Origin: Paracoccus seriniphilus
Lineage (GTDB): Bacteria > Pseudomonadota > Alphaproteobacteria > Rhodobacterales > Rhodobacteraceae
NCBI RefSeq assembly: GCF_028553745.1
Contig: NZ_CP067132.1
Coordinates: forward strand, 186,001-250,000
Length of the DNA stretch: 64,000 nucleotides
Direction of reading: 5' to 3'
The notes under the pieces are model-generated. The model searched no databases and was not told the origin of the DNA. It saw only the letters and a program-made list of their open reading frames with translations. Positions 53,988-62,372 of this stretch are shown piece by piece (the first letter of the stretch is position 1; each line of letters opens with the position of its first letter). A program made the position numbers and the translations under genes.

Positions 53988-55508
53988 ATGTCGCTGCGGG
54001 CGAACACATGGCGCAACAGCCTCGTGATGATCGCACTGTTGGCGACGGCCTCTTCTGCAGGTGCCCAGACAATCGAAAGGAACACACCGCCGGGCTTGTC
54101 CGCGCATCTCAGCTGGCCCGAGGATATCTTTCCCGCGCCAAGTGCCGAGTGGCGGCAGCAAAGCCCCGGCCCCCATGCCATCGACACCGCCACCCCCGCC
54201 GTTCCCGGCGCGCACGAAGTGCTGCACGACACACCGAATGTCTTTGTCTGGTCACGCTATCAAACCGGAAGTCTGGGGGGCTGGACCTATCGCCTGTTTC
54301 CCGATGGCTCGGCCATTGTCGTGGCCGATGATGGACGGGTGGCCTCTGAATACCTGTTGAAGTGTCGAAGTGGCGTCTCTTGTCAGATATCCAATGACAG
54401 CGGTGAAATCCTGTCCGTGCCGGCCATCGGCGCGCCCAAGCCACAGCCGCCAGATGACGTGGACGGCCTGTCCATGGCACGTTTTCTGGCGGAATGGATC
54501 CTGGCTGGCACCGGGACGCCACCACCCCCTCCGCCGCCGCCACCGGACCCTGTTTCCGAACCTGCAGAGCCTGTGGTCCCCGAGGTGGCAACCGTCGAAG
54601 TCGCCGAGGCGCCGCTTGCCGAAGAGACAGAGCCCAACCTGCTGCTTGCACCTGTCGTGGAATGCACCGATCCCGACCCGTTCTATCCCGACAGTTGCAC
54701 CTTTGGCGATGAGCCGCCCGGTCCTGCCCCCCTGCCCGCGTCACCACAACGCCAGACAGCGGCACCCCCTTCTGTTCCCGCGCGTTCACAGCCTGCCATC
54801 CGCAGCGAAACGGCGCGACCCGAGCCCCAGACGCTGGCCGAGAAATACAAGCTGGCATGTTCCATCAGCACGGGGGCGGGGCTGCAGTATAACGACCATG
54901 TCACGCAGGAAAAGAAATATGGCAAGTTTCGCGTCAGCCTGGGCTGCAACGCCCAACTGACCGAACGGGTCAAACTGTCCATGGCGCTGATCCAGTATCC
55001 GCTTTCGGATCAGCAGGCTCCATGGGATCCAGATTTCACCTATGCGATGGATATTCGCGTCACCGACAAGCTGAGCCTCAGCTACTCCAATTATTCCGCG
55101 CGATTTTCCGGCGGCGGCAGCAATCTGGTGTCATCGCTGCTCGAAGGCAGCCTGCGGGCGTCCTACAAGCTGCCCTCGATCCCGATCCCCTATCTGGAGG
55201 GGCGCAAGCTGAATTGCTCGATCGGGCTGGGGCTGAGCGACCCCAGTTCGGATGCCGCCACCTTGTTCTGTCACAGCTCGATCACCGACAAGCTTTGGGC
55301 AGGTGTCACCCTCTATGCCTATCCGGCAGACGCGCAAGAGCCATGGAACCCGGACTATTCCTATATGGCCACCTACAAGATCAATGACCGGATGGCCCTG
55401 AACTATTCGAATTTCAGCAGCAACCGCTGGCCCTGGAACCGGGGATCCTCTCCGGGACCGGGCATTCTGGGCGGCTCGCTCAGCCTGTCATACAAATTGA
55501 TATTCTGA
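53988..55508 (+). CDS. Outer-membrane beta-barrel protein with periplasmic N-terminal domain
   Basis: The 506-residue protein has a signal peptide (residues 1-26) and an N-terminal domain resembling that of the preceding protein. A linker with nine consecutive prolines follows near residues 178-187, then a C-terminal barrel of about 220 residues. The barrel has amphipathic strands with aromatic ends (YAMDIRVTDKLSLSYSNYSARF, MATYKINDRMALNYSNFSS). It ends in LSLSYKLIF, a terminal phenylalanine as expected for BAM-dependent barrels. It is a candidate exit pore or receptor for the glycan. I recognise no named family. Confidence 0.75.
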   Translation: MSLRANTWRNSLVMIALLATASSAGAQTIERNTPPGLSAHLSWPEDIFPAPSAEWRQQSPGPHAIDTATPAVPGAHEVLHDTPNVFVWSRYQTGSLGGWTYRLFPDGSAIVVADDGRVASEYLLKCRSGVSCQISNDSGEILSVPAIGAPKPQPPDDVDGLSMARFLAEWILAGTGTPPPPPPPPPDPVSEPAEPVVPEVATVEVAEAPLAEETEPNLLLAPVVECTDPDPFYPDSCTFGDEPPGPAPLPASPQRQTAAPPSVPARSQPAIRSETARPEPQTLAEKYKLACSISTGAGLQYNDHVTQEKKYGKFRVSLGCNAQLTERVKLSMALIQYPLSDQQAPWDPDFTYAMDIRVTDKLSLSYSNYSARFSGGGSNLVSSLLEGSLRASYKLPSIPIPYLEGRKLNCSIGLGLSDPSSDAATLFCHSSITDKLWAGVTLYAYPADAQEPWNPDYSYMATYKINDRMALNYSNFSSNRWPWNRGSSPGPGILGGSLSLSYKLIF

Positions 55509-55516
55509 GGGGAAAC

Positions 55517-56443
55517 ATGCGGTCAGGACGGATCATCACTTGGATGTGCGGCGCCCTTTCCGGCGCGCTTCTGACATGGGGCGCGGCGCAGGCCGAGGTC
55601 CGCATGGAAAATGTCATCGCCAGCAAGGTTCTGGGCGAGCCGGTCCGCTACGCCATCTATCTGCCGCCCGATTACCGACAGGACAAACGCGAGTATCCGG
55701 TTCTGTATCTGCTGCATGGCGGGGGAACCGGGCAGCCCGCCGATTGGTTCACCCTGGCCGGGATTGACCAATTGCTGGACCGGCTGATCAAGGATGGCCG
55801 CATCCGTCCCGTGATCGCGGTCGCCCCGGATGGGCGGCGCGACGCGGACAACATCGTGGCCACCTATTTCCTGGATGATGCCGATGGCACGAGACGTTGG
55901 GAAACGATGTTTTTCGACGAGTTCATGCCGGCCATCGAACAGCGCTATCCGATCATTCCGGGCGGAGACAATCGCGTCATTCTGGGCATTTCCATGGGGG
56001 CGTTGGCGGCCATCGTCTACCAGTTGCAGGCCCCCGATGAATTTGCGGGAACGATCGCACTCAGCCCCGCCTTCCGCAGGGATGAGCAACTTCTGGCCCT
56101 GTCATCCTCAGGCTATGAGGCGCGATATGGCGGGCTGCTTGGCACGGGGCTGGAAGGTGCCGACCGGATGACTGACGACTGGGAAAAGCTGCGCCCCGAA
56201 AGCCTTGTGGCCGAGGCAGACATGTCGCGCCTTGGGCGCATACCGCGGCTGCTGATTGATCTTGGCGCAGAGGATCCCTTCTTTGCCGGAGCGGCGGATC
56301 TGCATCTTGCGTTGAAAGGCGCCGGCATCCGGCACCGGTTCAGGGTGCAGGAAGGGGGGCACGACTGGGTCTTCTGGCGCTCGGCCCTGAAGGAAGCGCT
56401 GCTCCATGCCGATGCGGTATTGACCCGCGACTATGGCGAATAG
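55517..56443 (+). CDS. Secreted alpha/beta-hydrolase esterase (esterase D/Fes-like)
   Basis: The 308-residue protein has a signal peptide (residues 1-26, ending AAQA) and an alpha/beta-hydrolase fold: YLLHGGGTGQPADWF for the oxyanion region, the nucleophile in LGISMGALAAI, the acid in LIDLGAEDPFF and the histidine in VQEGGHDWVFW. It resembles periplasmic carbohydrate esterases. It may remove acyl groups added to the glycan by the AT3 protein, giving turnover or patterning. It is the last gene of the operon, 8 bases after the barrel gene. Confidence 0.88.
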   Translation: MRSGRIITWMCGALSGALLTWGAAQAEVRMENVIASKVLGEPVRYAIYLPPDYRQDKREYPVLYLLHGGGTGQPADWFTLAGIDQLLDRLIKDGRIRPVIAVAPDGRRDADNIVATYFLDDADGTRRWETMFFDEFMPAIEQRYPIIPGGDNRVILGISMGALAAIVYQLQAPDEFAGTIALSPAFRRDEQLLALSSSGYEARYGGLLGTGLEGADRMTDDWEKLRPESLVAEADMSRLGRIPRLLIDLGAEDPFFAGAADLHLALKGAGIRHRFRVQEGGHDWVFWRSALKEALLHADAVLTRDYGE

Positions 56444-56476
56444 CACGGACCGCGCCTTGCAGGCCCGCCCTTCCCA

Positions 56477-58978
56477 CTAGAAGCCAGTGTTGTTTCTTTC
56501 GCGGTCAAGCCGGATCAGAATATCTGAACGCGCGCGCCGCCAATCCTGTTCGGGCAGGGTTTCGATATATTGCAACGTCTTGTGCAACTGCATCTGCCCC
56601 AGAACGGCCGCTGCCCCGGCAATCCGATGTGCGGCATCCCGGTGACCCTGCAACAGTTCGGCCGCGCCATCCAGCTGTCCCGCCAATTCGGTCAGCTCAT
56701 CAGTCAGCTTGCCCAGCTGCTCACGATAGGCGTCCTCGCCAAATCGTGCGATGAAATCCGCGGCAAGACCCCTTCCGGATTCAGTTTTTTCGGGTTGATC
56801 GCTGTGGGCAGCAAGTTTCTGCGTCAGCCGTGCCAGCGTGATCGGCTTGATCAGCATGTCGTCGAATTTCGCCAGAATCCTTTCGCGATCCTGCCGTCCG
56901 GTATGGGCAGTGATCGCAATGGCAGGTGCCTTCGCCGTCGGAACCGGCAATTCGCGAATTTCGGCCAGCGTCTGCAACCCGTCCTTGCCGGGCATGCTGA
57001 TATCAAGAAGCAACAGGTCGAAATGCCCCTTCCGCGCCAGTTCGATCCCCTTGTCGCCGCCATCCGCGCTTTCGAAGCTGCAGCCAAGATCACCCAGCAT
57101 ATGTTCCAGAATCATGCGATTGACCTCATTGTCCTCGACAATCAGCACATGCAGCGGACACTGTCCGACCTCATTGGCATCGGCGTCCTCTCGGTCGATG
57201 GCGGGCTGCGCCTTGCCCTGCACCAGCGGCACCCGCATGGTGAACATGCTGCCCTCGCCTTCAAGGCTTTGCACATCAATGCTGCCGCCCAATGCCTTGA
57301 TCAGCCGCGCCGTGATCGGCAGTCCAAGTCCGGTGCCGGGATTTTCACGTGCATAGGCCGTGTCGATGGTCACAAATTCTTCGAAGATCCGGTCGATGTT
57401 CTCTTCGGAAATTCCGACGCCCGTATCCGAAATACGGAACTCGACCATATTGTCCCTTGCCAGTTTTTCGATCTCGACCGAGATCACGCCATCGCGGGTG
57501 AACTTGACCGCATTTCCGATCAGATTCACCAGACATTGCTGCAGGCCACGTTTGTCGCCCGTCACCATGCCGATCCTGCCACCCACGAATTCGCTACGCA
57601 ACTCGTTCCCGCGCGCGCCTGCGGCAGGACGCAGGCTGTCGATCAGATTTTGAATCAGTTCGGCCAGATCGAAACTTGCCCGTCGGCTTTCAGCCTGATC
57701 GGAATCAAGCCGGGACAGGTCCAGCACATTGTTCACATGCGACAGCAGCAGTTCACCCGATACGCCAATGGCCCGCAACAGCCGCTGCTGCCGTTCGGTC
57801 AGATTGTCGCCACGGATCAATTCCAGCGAACCAAGGATCCCGTTCAGTGGCGTGCGCATTTCATGGCTCATGACGGTCAGCAATTGTGATTTTGCCTTCT
57901 CGCCGGCCTGTGCCTTGTCGCGGGCCTCGCGCAGTTCCTCTTCGGCCTTCAACTCGGGAGTGATGTCGCGGATATAGGCGACGAATACTTCATGTTTGCC
58001 CGTGGCCGCGGATGAGATCGACAGTTCAATGGGGAATATCTCGCCCGATTTGCGCATGGCCGTGATGCGGATGCGCCCCTGACCGACCAACTTGCGTTCG
58101 CGCGTGGTCAGATAATGGTTCATGCCGGCATGATGGGCCGCGCGCAGTTCAGGCGGCACGATCATTTCGGCCATGTCGGCCCCAATGGCTTCTTCGCGGG
58201 AATATCCGAAAATCTCTTCGGCGCCGCCATTGAACTCGACAATCTGGCCGTCGGTATTCACGACCAGAATCGCATCAAGGGACGAACTTACCGCCGCCTC
58301 GAAACGATTGCGGGCTGTTTCGCTGGAACGTGCGGCACGCCGCCCCTGCACGTAGAGTCTCTGAACCAACAGCATCGACAACAGCAATCCAGCCACCAGG
58401 ACGACGCCGGTCAGCGCAAGCTCGCGCATGGTATTGAATATCTCGGTGCGCCGCTGATCGGCCGCTTCGGCAAATCGCGAAATCCCGGCCAGCGTCAGAC
58501 TGCGGATTTCCGGCACCAGCCGCTGGGTCCGCCGGCCGATTTCATCCAGCGCCGCGGCAAGTTCCGTATCGGAGCCATCAATATAGGGAACCAAATCCGC
58601 AAGGAACTGTTGCGCCGCAGCCAGATTTCCCTTGGCAACGGGATCCTCGCGCAGCGCAGCATAGATCGGGCTGTCGCCCACCGTCATCAGCCGGCCATAG
58701 AAAATGTCGAAACGCGTGCGGACGTCCTTCAGGTCAGGCGCTGGCGAAACCTGCGCCCTGTGAACCGAAGACTCCAGACGCAGCAGTTCGACCTCGACCT
58801 GCGACAAATTCCAGCGGATGTCATCGCTGGGGGCCGTGGACAGGTTTTCCAGCCCCCGCAGGGCCTGGTTCGACAGGTTCAGGATCTGCCCCAGAATGAG
58901 AATGATCGCAGCAATCCAAAGCGCCTGTTTCCACCTGCGTTGAAGATATATCCGCAGCGACCATTTTTTCCTGGGCAT
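56477..58978 (-). CDS. Hybrid histidine kinase with PAS, receiver and Hpt domains
   Basis: The 833-residue protein has a membrane helix at about 17-37, a helical periplasmic domain, a second helix at about 188-208 and a PAS domain (about 225-345). A HisKA/HATPase pair follows (His372 in VMSHEMRTPLNG), then a receiver (Asp659 in LLLLDISMPGKDG) and a C-terminal Hpt domain (His784 in AAHRIAGAAAVLG). It is a full phosphorelay. It converges on the glycan operon with only 33 bases between them. Its output could be the LuxR-type regulator at 59727 or the PP2C receiver at 44564. Confidence 0.93.
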   Translation of the reverse strand: MPRKKWSLRIYLQRRWKQALWIAAIILILGQILNLSNQALRGLENLSTAPSDDIRWNLSQVEVELLRLESSVHRAQVSPAPDLKDVRTRFDIFYGRLMTVGDSPIYAALREDPVAKGNLAAAQQFLADLVPYIDGSDTELAAALDEIGRRTQRLVPEIRSLTLAGISRFAEAADQRRTEIFNTMRELALTGVVLVAGLLLSMLLVQRLYVQGRRAARSSETARNRFEAAVSSSLDAILVVNTDGQIVEFNGGAEEIFGYSREEAIGADMAEMIVPPELRAAHHAGMNHYLTTRERKLVGQGRIRITAMRKSGEIFPIELSISSAATGKHEVFVAYIRDITPELKAEEELREARDKAQAGEKAKSQLLTVMSHEMRTPLNGILGSLELIRGDNLTERQQRLLRAIGVSGELLLSHVNNVLDLSRLDSDQAESRRASFDLAELIQNLIDSLRPAAGARGNELRSEFVGGRIGMVTGDKRGLQQCLVNLIGNAVKFTRDGVISVEIEKLARDNMVEFRISDTGVGISEENIDRIFEEFVTIDTAYARENPGTGLGLPITARLIKALGGSIDVQSLEGEGSMFTMRVPLVQGKAQPAIDREDADANEVGQCPLHVLIVEDNEVNRMILEHMLGDLGCSFESADGGDKGIELARKGHFDLLLLDISMPGKDGLQTLAEIRELPVPTAKAPAIAITAHTGRQDRERILAKFDDMLIKPITLARLTQKLAAHSDQPEKTESGRGLAADFIARFGEDAYREQLGKLTDELTELAGQLDGAAELLQGHRDAAHRIAGAAAVLGQMQLHKTLQYIETLPEQDWRRARSDILIRLDRERNNTGF

Positions 58979-58985
58979 TCAGATC

Positions 58986-59492
58986 CTATTCCTGATCGAC
59001 GATGTCGATCCTTGCCAATTGCCAGATACTGCGCGAGTAATATTTTTCGCCATTATACTCAGGGTTGTCATCAAAAGGATAGACAATCCACAAGGGGCCT
59101 TTCTCGCGCACGGCCATTTCCTTGCCATCGACCAGATAGGCCAGAAGCGCACCGCCCTCGACAGCGTCCTCCATGGGAATCTCGATGGCATAATCGTTCA
59201 ATGCGGTGGCCAGGATTGCATCGCCTTCGCCGCCGACAGCCTCGACCAGATCCACCAGTTCGATGCCGGTGAAGGTCAGGGTGCCCTTGGTCCAGACGGT
59301 GGACGTCTCGACGACGGTGGCCGGTAGCGCCTTGAGCGCATCGATGTCAAAGCGGGTTGGCGCATCAGGCGAGATATTGCCGCCAATGGTCAGAATGACG
59401 TCATCGGGCGTCACCGCGGATTCCCCGGCAAGGCCCGGCAGGGAAGTCGCCAAGAGCGAAAGGGTTGCGACAAAAGTGCTGCGATAACTCAT
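58986..59492 (-). CDS. Periplasmic molybdopterin-oxidoreductase-fold protein without cysteines
   Basis: The 168-residue protein has a signal peptide (residues 1-22) and a fold like the sulfite-oxidase molybdopterin domain: VILTIGGNISPDAPTRFDIDALKALP, FTGIELVDLVEAVGG, and YLVDGKEMAVREKGPLWIVYPFDD. It contains no cysteine at all, so it cannot supply the usual molybdenum ligand. The gene ends 7 bases before the hybrid kinase gene on the same strand. I infer it is a ligand-binding input partner for the kinase. The start at 59492 follows GGAG with good spacing. Confidence 0.78.
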   Translation of the reverse strand: MSYRSTFVATLSLLATSLPGLAGESAVTPDDVILTIGGNISPDAPTRFDIDALKALPATVVETSTVWTKGTLTFTGIELVDLVEAVGGEGDAILATALNDYAIEIPMEDAVEGGALLAYLVDGKEMAVREKGPLWIVYPFDDNPEYNGEKYYSRSIWQLARIDIVDQE

Positions 59493-59630
59493 GACATTCT
59501 CCAACAATCGGATCAGAGTGCATTATACGCAGCCATGGCCCTCCATCAAACGCGCATAGAGGTATAACCCCATATCCTAAAGGTCATGTCGCAATTGCGC
59601 TTTGGGTCAGGGCAGAAGCATGTGTTTCTA

Positions 59631-59661
59631 TTGACAGCTCCGACAAGTTTGGTCGTGATAA
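59631..59661 (+). promoter_or_regulatory. Putative promoter of the LuxR-type regulator gene
   Basis: A consensus TTGACA (59631-59636) is followed after 19 bases by TGATAA (59656-59661). The spacing is longer than ideal. The upstream GAGGTATAACCCCATATCCT area (59554-59580) may hold regulator sites for this gene and the divergent one. Confidence 0.4.
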
Positions 59662-59726
59662 GGAAATACAGACTTGCACGTCACAGGCGAGGAGGCCTTC
59701 CACTTCATGTGTGATCGAAACCACCC

Positions 59727-60428
59727 ATGATCGCGATCGGCAGATTTCAGGCGCGCGTAGCTGTCCGAATGCCCGCCGAGGCACAGACCGGCGCCGGCGG
59801 AACGGCGGCGGCGACGCGTATCCTGCTGGCCGATGATCACGAGATGGTGCGCGATACGCTGGCATCCTATCTGCGCAGTGAAGGCAATGCCGAGGTCGTG
59901 GCGGTCGCCGATTTCGACGCGGCATTTCGCAGGCTGAAGGCGGGCGAGACCTTTGACCTGGTGCTGCTGGATTTCAACATGCCGGGGATGAACGGGCTGG
60001 ACGGGCTTGATCGCGCCATTGCCGTTGCCGGCGATGCGCCTGTTGCCATCCTCAGCGGAACCGCCCCGGCCTCGATCGCGCAGCAGGCCATAGATGCAGG
60101 GGCCGCAGGATTCATCCCCAAGGCCATGGGCGCAAACTCGCTGGTCAATGCTGTCCGCTTCATGGTGATGGGCGAAACCTTCATCCCCGCTGCCGCGCTG
60201 ATGGCCGAGGAAACGCCCGGACAGGCCGATTTCGTCAAGAATCTGAGCAAACGGCAGATCGAAGTGCTGACCGGACTTTGCCGTGGCAGTTCCAACAAGG
60301 AAATCGCCCGCGAACTGGACCTTCAGGAAGTGACCGTCAAACTGCATGTCAGAACGCTTTGCCAGAAGATCGGCGCCAAGAACCGCACCCATGCCGCGAT
60401 GATCGCCAAAGAGGCCGGATTCACCTGA
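59727..60428 (+). CDS. NarL/LuxR-type response regulator
   Basis: The protein has a receiver (TRILLADDHEMVRDTLASYL, acceptor in VLLDFNMPGMNG, Asp82 by this start) and a C-terminal LuxR HTH (LSKRQIEVLTGLCRGSSNKEIARELDLQEVTVKLHVRTLCQKIGAKNRTHAA). It diverges from the periplasmic-sensor and hybrid-kinase genes and is their likely DNA-binding partner. The start is unsure; ATG 59769 is an alternative that still leaves the receiver intact. Neither has a good ribosome site. Confidence 0.92.
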   Translation: MIAIGRFQARVAVRMPAEAQTGAGGTAAATRILLADDHEMVRDTLASYLRSEGNAEVVAVADFDAAFRRLKAGETFDLVLLDFNMPGMNGLDGLDRAIAVAGDAPVAILSGTAPASIAQQAIDAGAAGFIPKAMGANSLVNAVRFMVMGETFIPAAALMAEETPGQADFVKNLSKRQIEVLTGLCRGSSNKEIARELDLQEVTVKLHVRTLCQKIGAKNRTHAAMIAKEAGFT

Positions 60429-60498
60429 ATCCGCGCAGGACGTGCCGCCCTGTCACCTCAGCCCCAAAAGGTCTTGTCCCCATGATGCGGAATTCAGC

Positions 60499-61164
60499 AT
60501 GAAGATCGACGACTGGACAGAGCGGTTCCAGGGCACCCGCGCCCTTCCCCGCCCGGTGCGCGACCGGTTGCTGCAGGTCGCCCGGATCGTGCGGCTGAAA
60601 AAGGGCGAACAGGTCTTTGGACCGAGGAACATCCCTGACAGTCTTTTCTTTCTGTATGATGGCCGGATCCGTGTGTCCCAGACATCCGAGAATGGCCGCG
60701 AGATCGTGCTGTATCGTGTCGATGCCGGGGAAAGCTGCGTGCTGACCACGGCCTGCATGCTGGCGGAAGAGGCCTATCATGCCGAAGGCATCGCCGAGAC
60801 CGACATCACCGCCATCGTGCTGCCCAAACCGGCCTTTGACCAATTGGCCGCGGAAGAGGCCGCCTTTCGCAATTTCATATTTGCCGCCTATTCGCGCCGC
60901 CTCATCGATCTGCTGCGCGTCGTCGATGACGTCGCCTTTGGGCGCATAGACATGCGGCTGGCCGAGCGGCTGCTGAGCCTTGCTGGCGACCGCAGGGAGA
61001 TCGCTGCAACCCATCAGGAACTGGCCAGTGAGCTGGGAACCGCGCGCGAGGTGATTTCCAGAGTGCTGCATGATTTTCAGAAACGCGAGTTGATTGCCCA
61101 GTCGCGCGGACATATCACCTTGCTGAACCGCGCGGCCCTGCAGACCCTTGCCGGCAGCGGCTGA
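60499..61164 (+). CDS. Crp/Fnr-family transcriptional regulator
   Basis: The 221-residue protein has a cyclic-nucleotide-binding-like sensor domain (SLFFLYDGRIRVSQTSENGREIVLYRV) and a C-terminal HTH_Crp (THQELASELGTAREVISRVLHDFQKRELI). Two cysteines lie close together in GESCVLTTACML (Cys80 and Cys86). These could form a disulfide or polysulfide switch, which suits the sulfur operon next door. It lacks the N-terminal cysteine cluster of FNR. The palindrome at 61192-61204, just downstream, is its likely target. Confidence 0.9.
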   Translation: MKIDDWTERFQGTRALPRPVRDRLLQVARIVRLKKGEQVFGPRNIPDSLFFLYDGRIRVSQTSENGREIVLYRVDAGESCVLTTACMLAEEAYHAEGIAETDITAIVLPKPAFDQLAAEEAAFRNFIFAAYSRRLIDLLRVVDDVAFGRIDMRLAERLLSLAGDRREIAATHQELASELGTAREVISRVLHDFQKRELIAQSRGHITLLNRAALQTLAGSG

Positions 61165-61191
61165 CAGATGCCTTCGCTTTTTCCGATTTGC

Positions 61192-61204
61192 GTGACAATG
61201 TCAC
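61192..61204 (+). promoter_or_regulatory. Crp/Fnr-type operator of the sulfur operon
   Basis: GTGACA-A-TGTCAC is a perfect 6-bp inverted repeat with a single central base. A TATCCT at 61227-61232 would be the -10 box. That would place the palindrome centre about 41 bases before the start of transcription, the class II activator position. Confidence 0.65.
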
Positions 61205-61261
61205 TGAAGATGCCGGATCTGCAGGCTATCCTGACTGCAACTCTTGTGACTGGAGGTTGTC

Positions 61262-61474
61262 ATGTCGATCAATGTCGGAACGTTTGACCGGGTCTTTCGC
61301 GCGATCCTTGGGCTGGTCCTCTTGTATCTCGCCTTTCTCAGCGGCCTGCCGGCCTTTGACGGCGCAATCCTGAAATATGGCGCGGCCCTTGTCGGCATCG
61401 TGATGCTGGTCACTGCCGCGACCCGCGTTTGCCCGCTCTATTCGATCTTTGGCTTCAAGACCTGCAGGACCTGA
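61262..61474 (+). CDS. DUF2892 membrane protein
   Basis: The 70-residue protein starts with NVGTFDRVFRAILGLVLLYLAFLSG and has two membrane helices, like the C-terminal part of YgaP. It ends with RVCPLYSIFGFKTC, keeping two cysteines. It has a GGAGG site 6 bases before the ATG. In YgaP the same segment anchors a rhodanese. Here it stands alone as first gene of a sulfur operon. Confidence 0.9.
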   Translation: MSINVGTFDRVFRAILGLVLLYLAFLSGLPAFDGAILKYGAALVGIVMLVTAATRVCPLYSIFGFKTCRT

Positions 61475-61477
61475 TCC

Positions 61478-61909
61478 ATGGAAACCACGTTCACTCCCCT
61501 TGCCTCTCTGGGTGGCGGTCTGGCCATCGGGCTGGGCGCGGTGCTCTTGATGCTGGGCCTGGGGCGTATTCTTGGCGCAACCGGCATCATCTCGGGGCTG
61601 GTTTTCGCTGAGAACCGTGATGAGGGCCTTTGGCGCGGCGCAATGGTGCTGGGCATGGTTCTGGCCCCCGGCCTGATCTATCTTGTCACCGGCAGCATGC
61701 CCGCGCTGGAAGTGCCGGTCAGCCCTGCCATGATTGTCGTCGGCGGCGTCATTGTCGGTCTGGGTGCCAGCCTTGGATCCGGCTGCACCTCGGGTCACGG
61801 CGTCTGCGGGCTGGCGCGGCTGTCACGCCGATCACTGGTCGCGGTGCCGGTCTTCATGGCGACGGCGGCCATCACGGTTTTCCTGATCCGCCATGTTTTC
61901 GGAGCCTAG
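61478..61909 (+). CDS. YeeE/YedE-family transporter, N-terminal half-type
   Basis: The 143-residue protein has about four helices and the motif GSGCTSGHGVCGLARLS, whose cysteines carry thiosulfate or sulfur atoms in the TsuA/YeeE family. The full-length family protein is twice this size; the next gene supplies the other half. It starts 3 bases after the DUF2892 stop. The pair should import or move a reactive sulfur species. Confidence 0.9.
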   Translation: METTFTPLASLGGGLAIGLGAVLLMLGLGRILGATGIISGLVFAENRDEGLWRGAMVLGMVLAPGLIYLVTGSMPALEVPVSPAMIVVGGVIVGLGASLGSGCTSGHGVCGLARLSRRSLVAVPVFMATAAITVFLIRHVFGA

Positions 61910-61912
61910 ACC

Positions 61913-62344
61913 ATGAGATTGATATATGCCCTGATTACCGGACTGGTCTTTGGCATCGGCATCGCCCTGTCGGGAATGATGAATCCGGCAAAGGTGCTGA
62001 ACTTCTTCGATCTGGCGGGACATTGGGATCCCAGCCTTGCCTTCGTGATGGGTGGTGCCCTGATCGTCACATTCTTCGGTTATCGGCTTGTCTGGCGCAG
62101 AAAGGCCCCGCTGTTTGGCGGGCGGTTCCAGATCCCCGGCGCGACGGAGATCGACGCCAAACTGATTGGTGGTGCGGCCCTTTTCGGCGTGGGCTGGGGC
62201 ATCGCAGGATTTTGTCCCGGCGCGGCATTGCCCGCCCTGGGCACCGGACGCTGGGAGGTGGCCCTGTTCGTTGCATCCGTGATCGGCGGCATTTTCCTGC
62301 GCCGCCTCTTGACCCCGACGAAACGCGCGGGCGCAACAGCCTGA
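61913..62344 (+). CDS. YeeE/YedE-family transporter, second half-type
   Basis: The 143-residue protein has about four helices with ITGLVFGIGIALSGMMNPAKVLNFFD at the start and the cysteine motif GIAGFCPGAALPAL. Together with the preceding protein it makes up one complete YeeE-like channel from two genes. The gap is 3 bases. Such split pairs are usually found beside persulfide dioxygenases and Crp or ArsR regulators. Confidence 0.9.
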   Translation: MRLIYALITGLVFGIGIALSGMMNPAKVLNFFDLAGHWDPSLAFVMGGALIVTFFGYRLVWRRKAPLFGGRFQIPGATEIDAKLIGGAALFGVGWGIAGFCPGAALPALGTGRWEVALFVASVIGGIFLRRLLTPTKRAGATA

Positions 62345-62372
62345 TCCGAATTGATACGCATTGGAGGAACAC

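Noticed and set aside
58986..59492. Active molybdenum oxidoreductase
   Set aside because: The protein is about half the usual enzyme length and has no cysteine to bind molybdenum.
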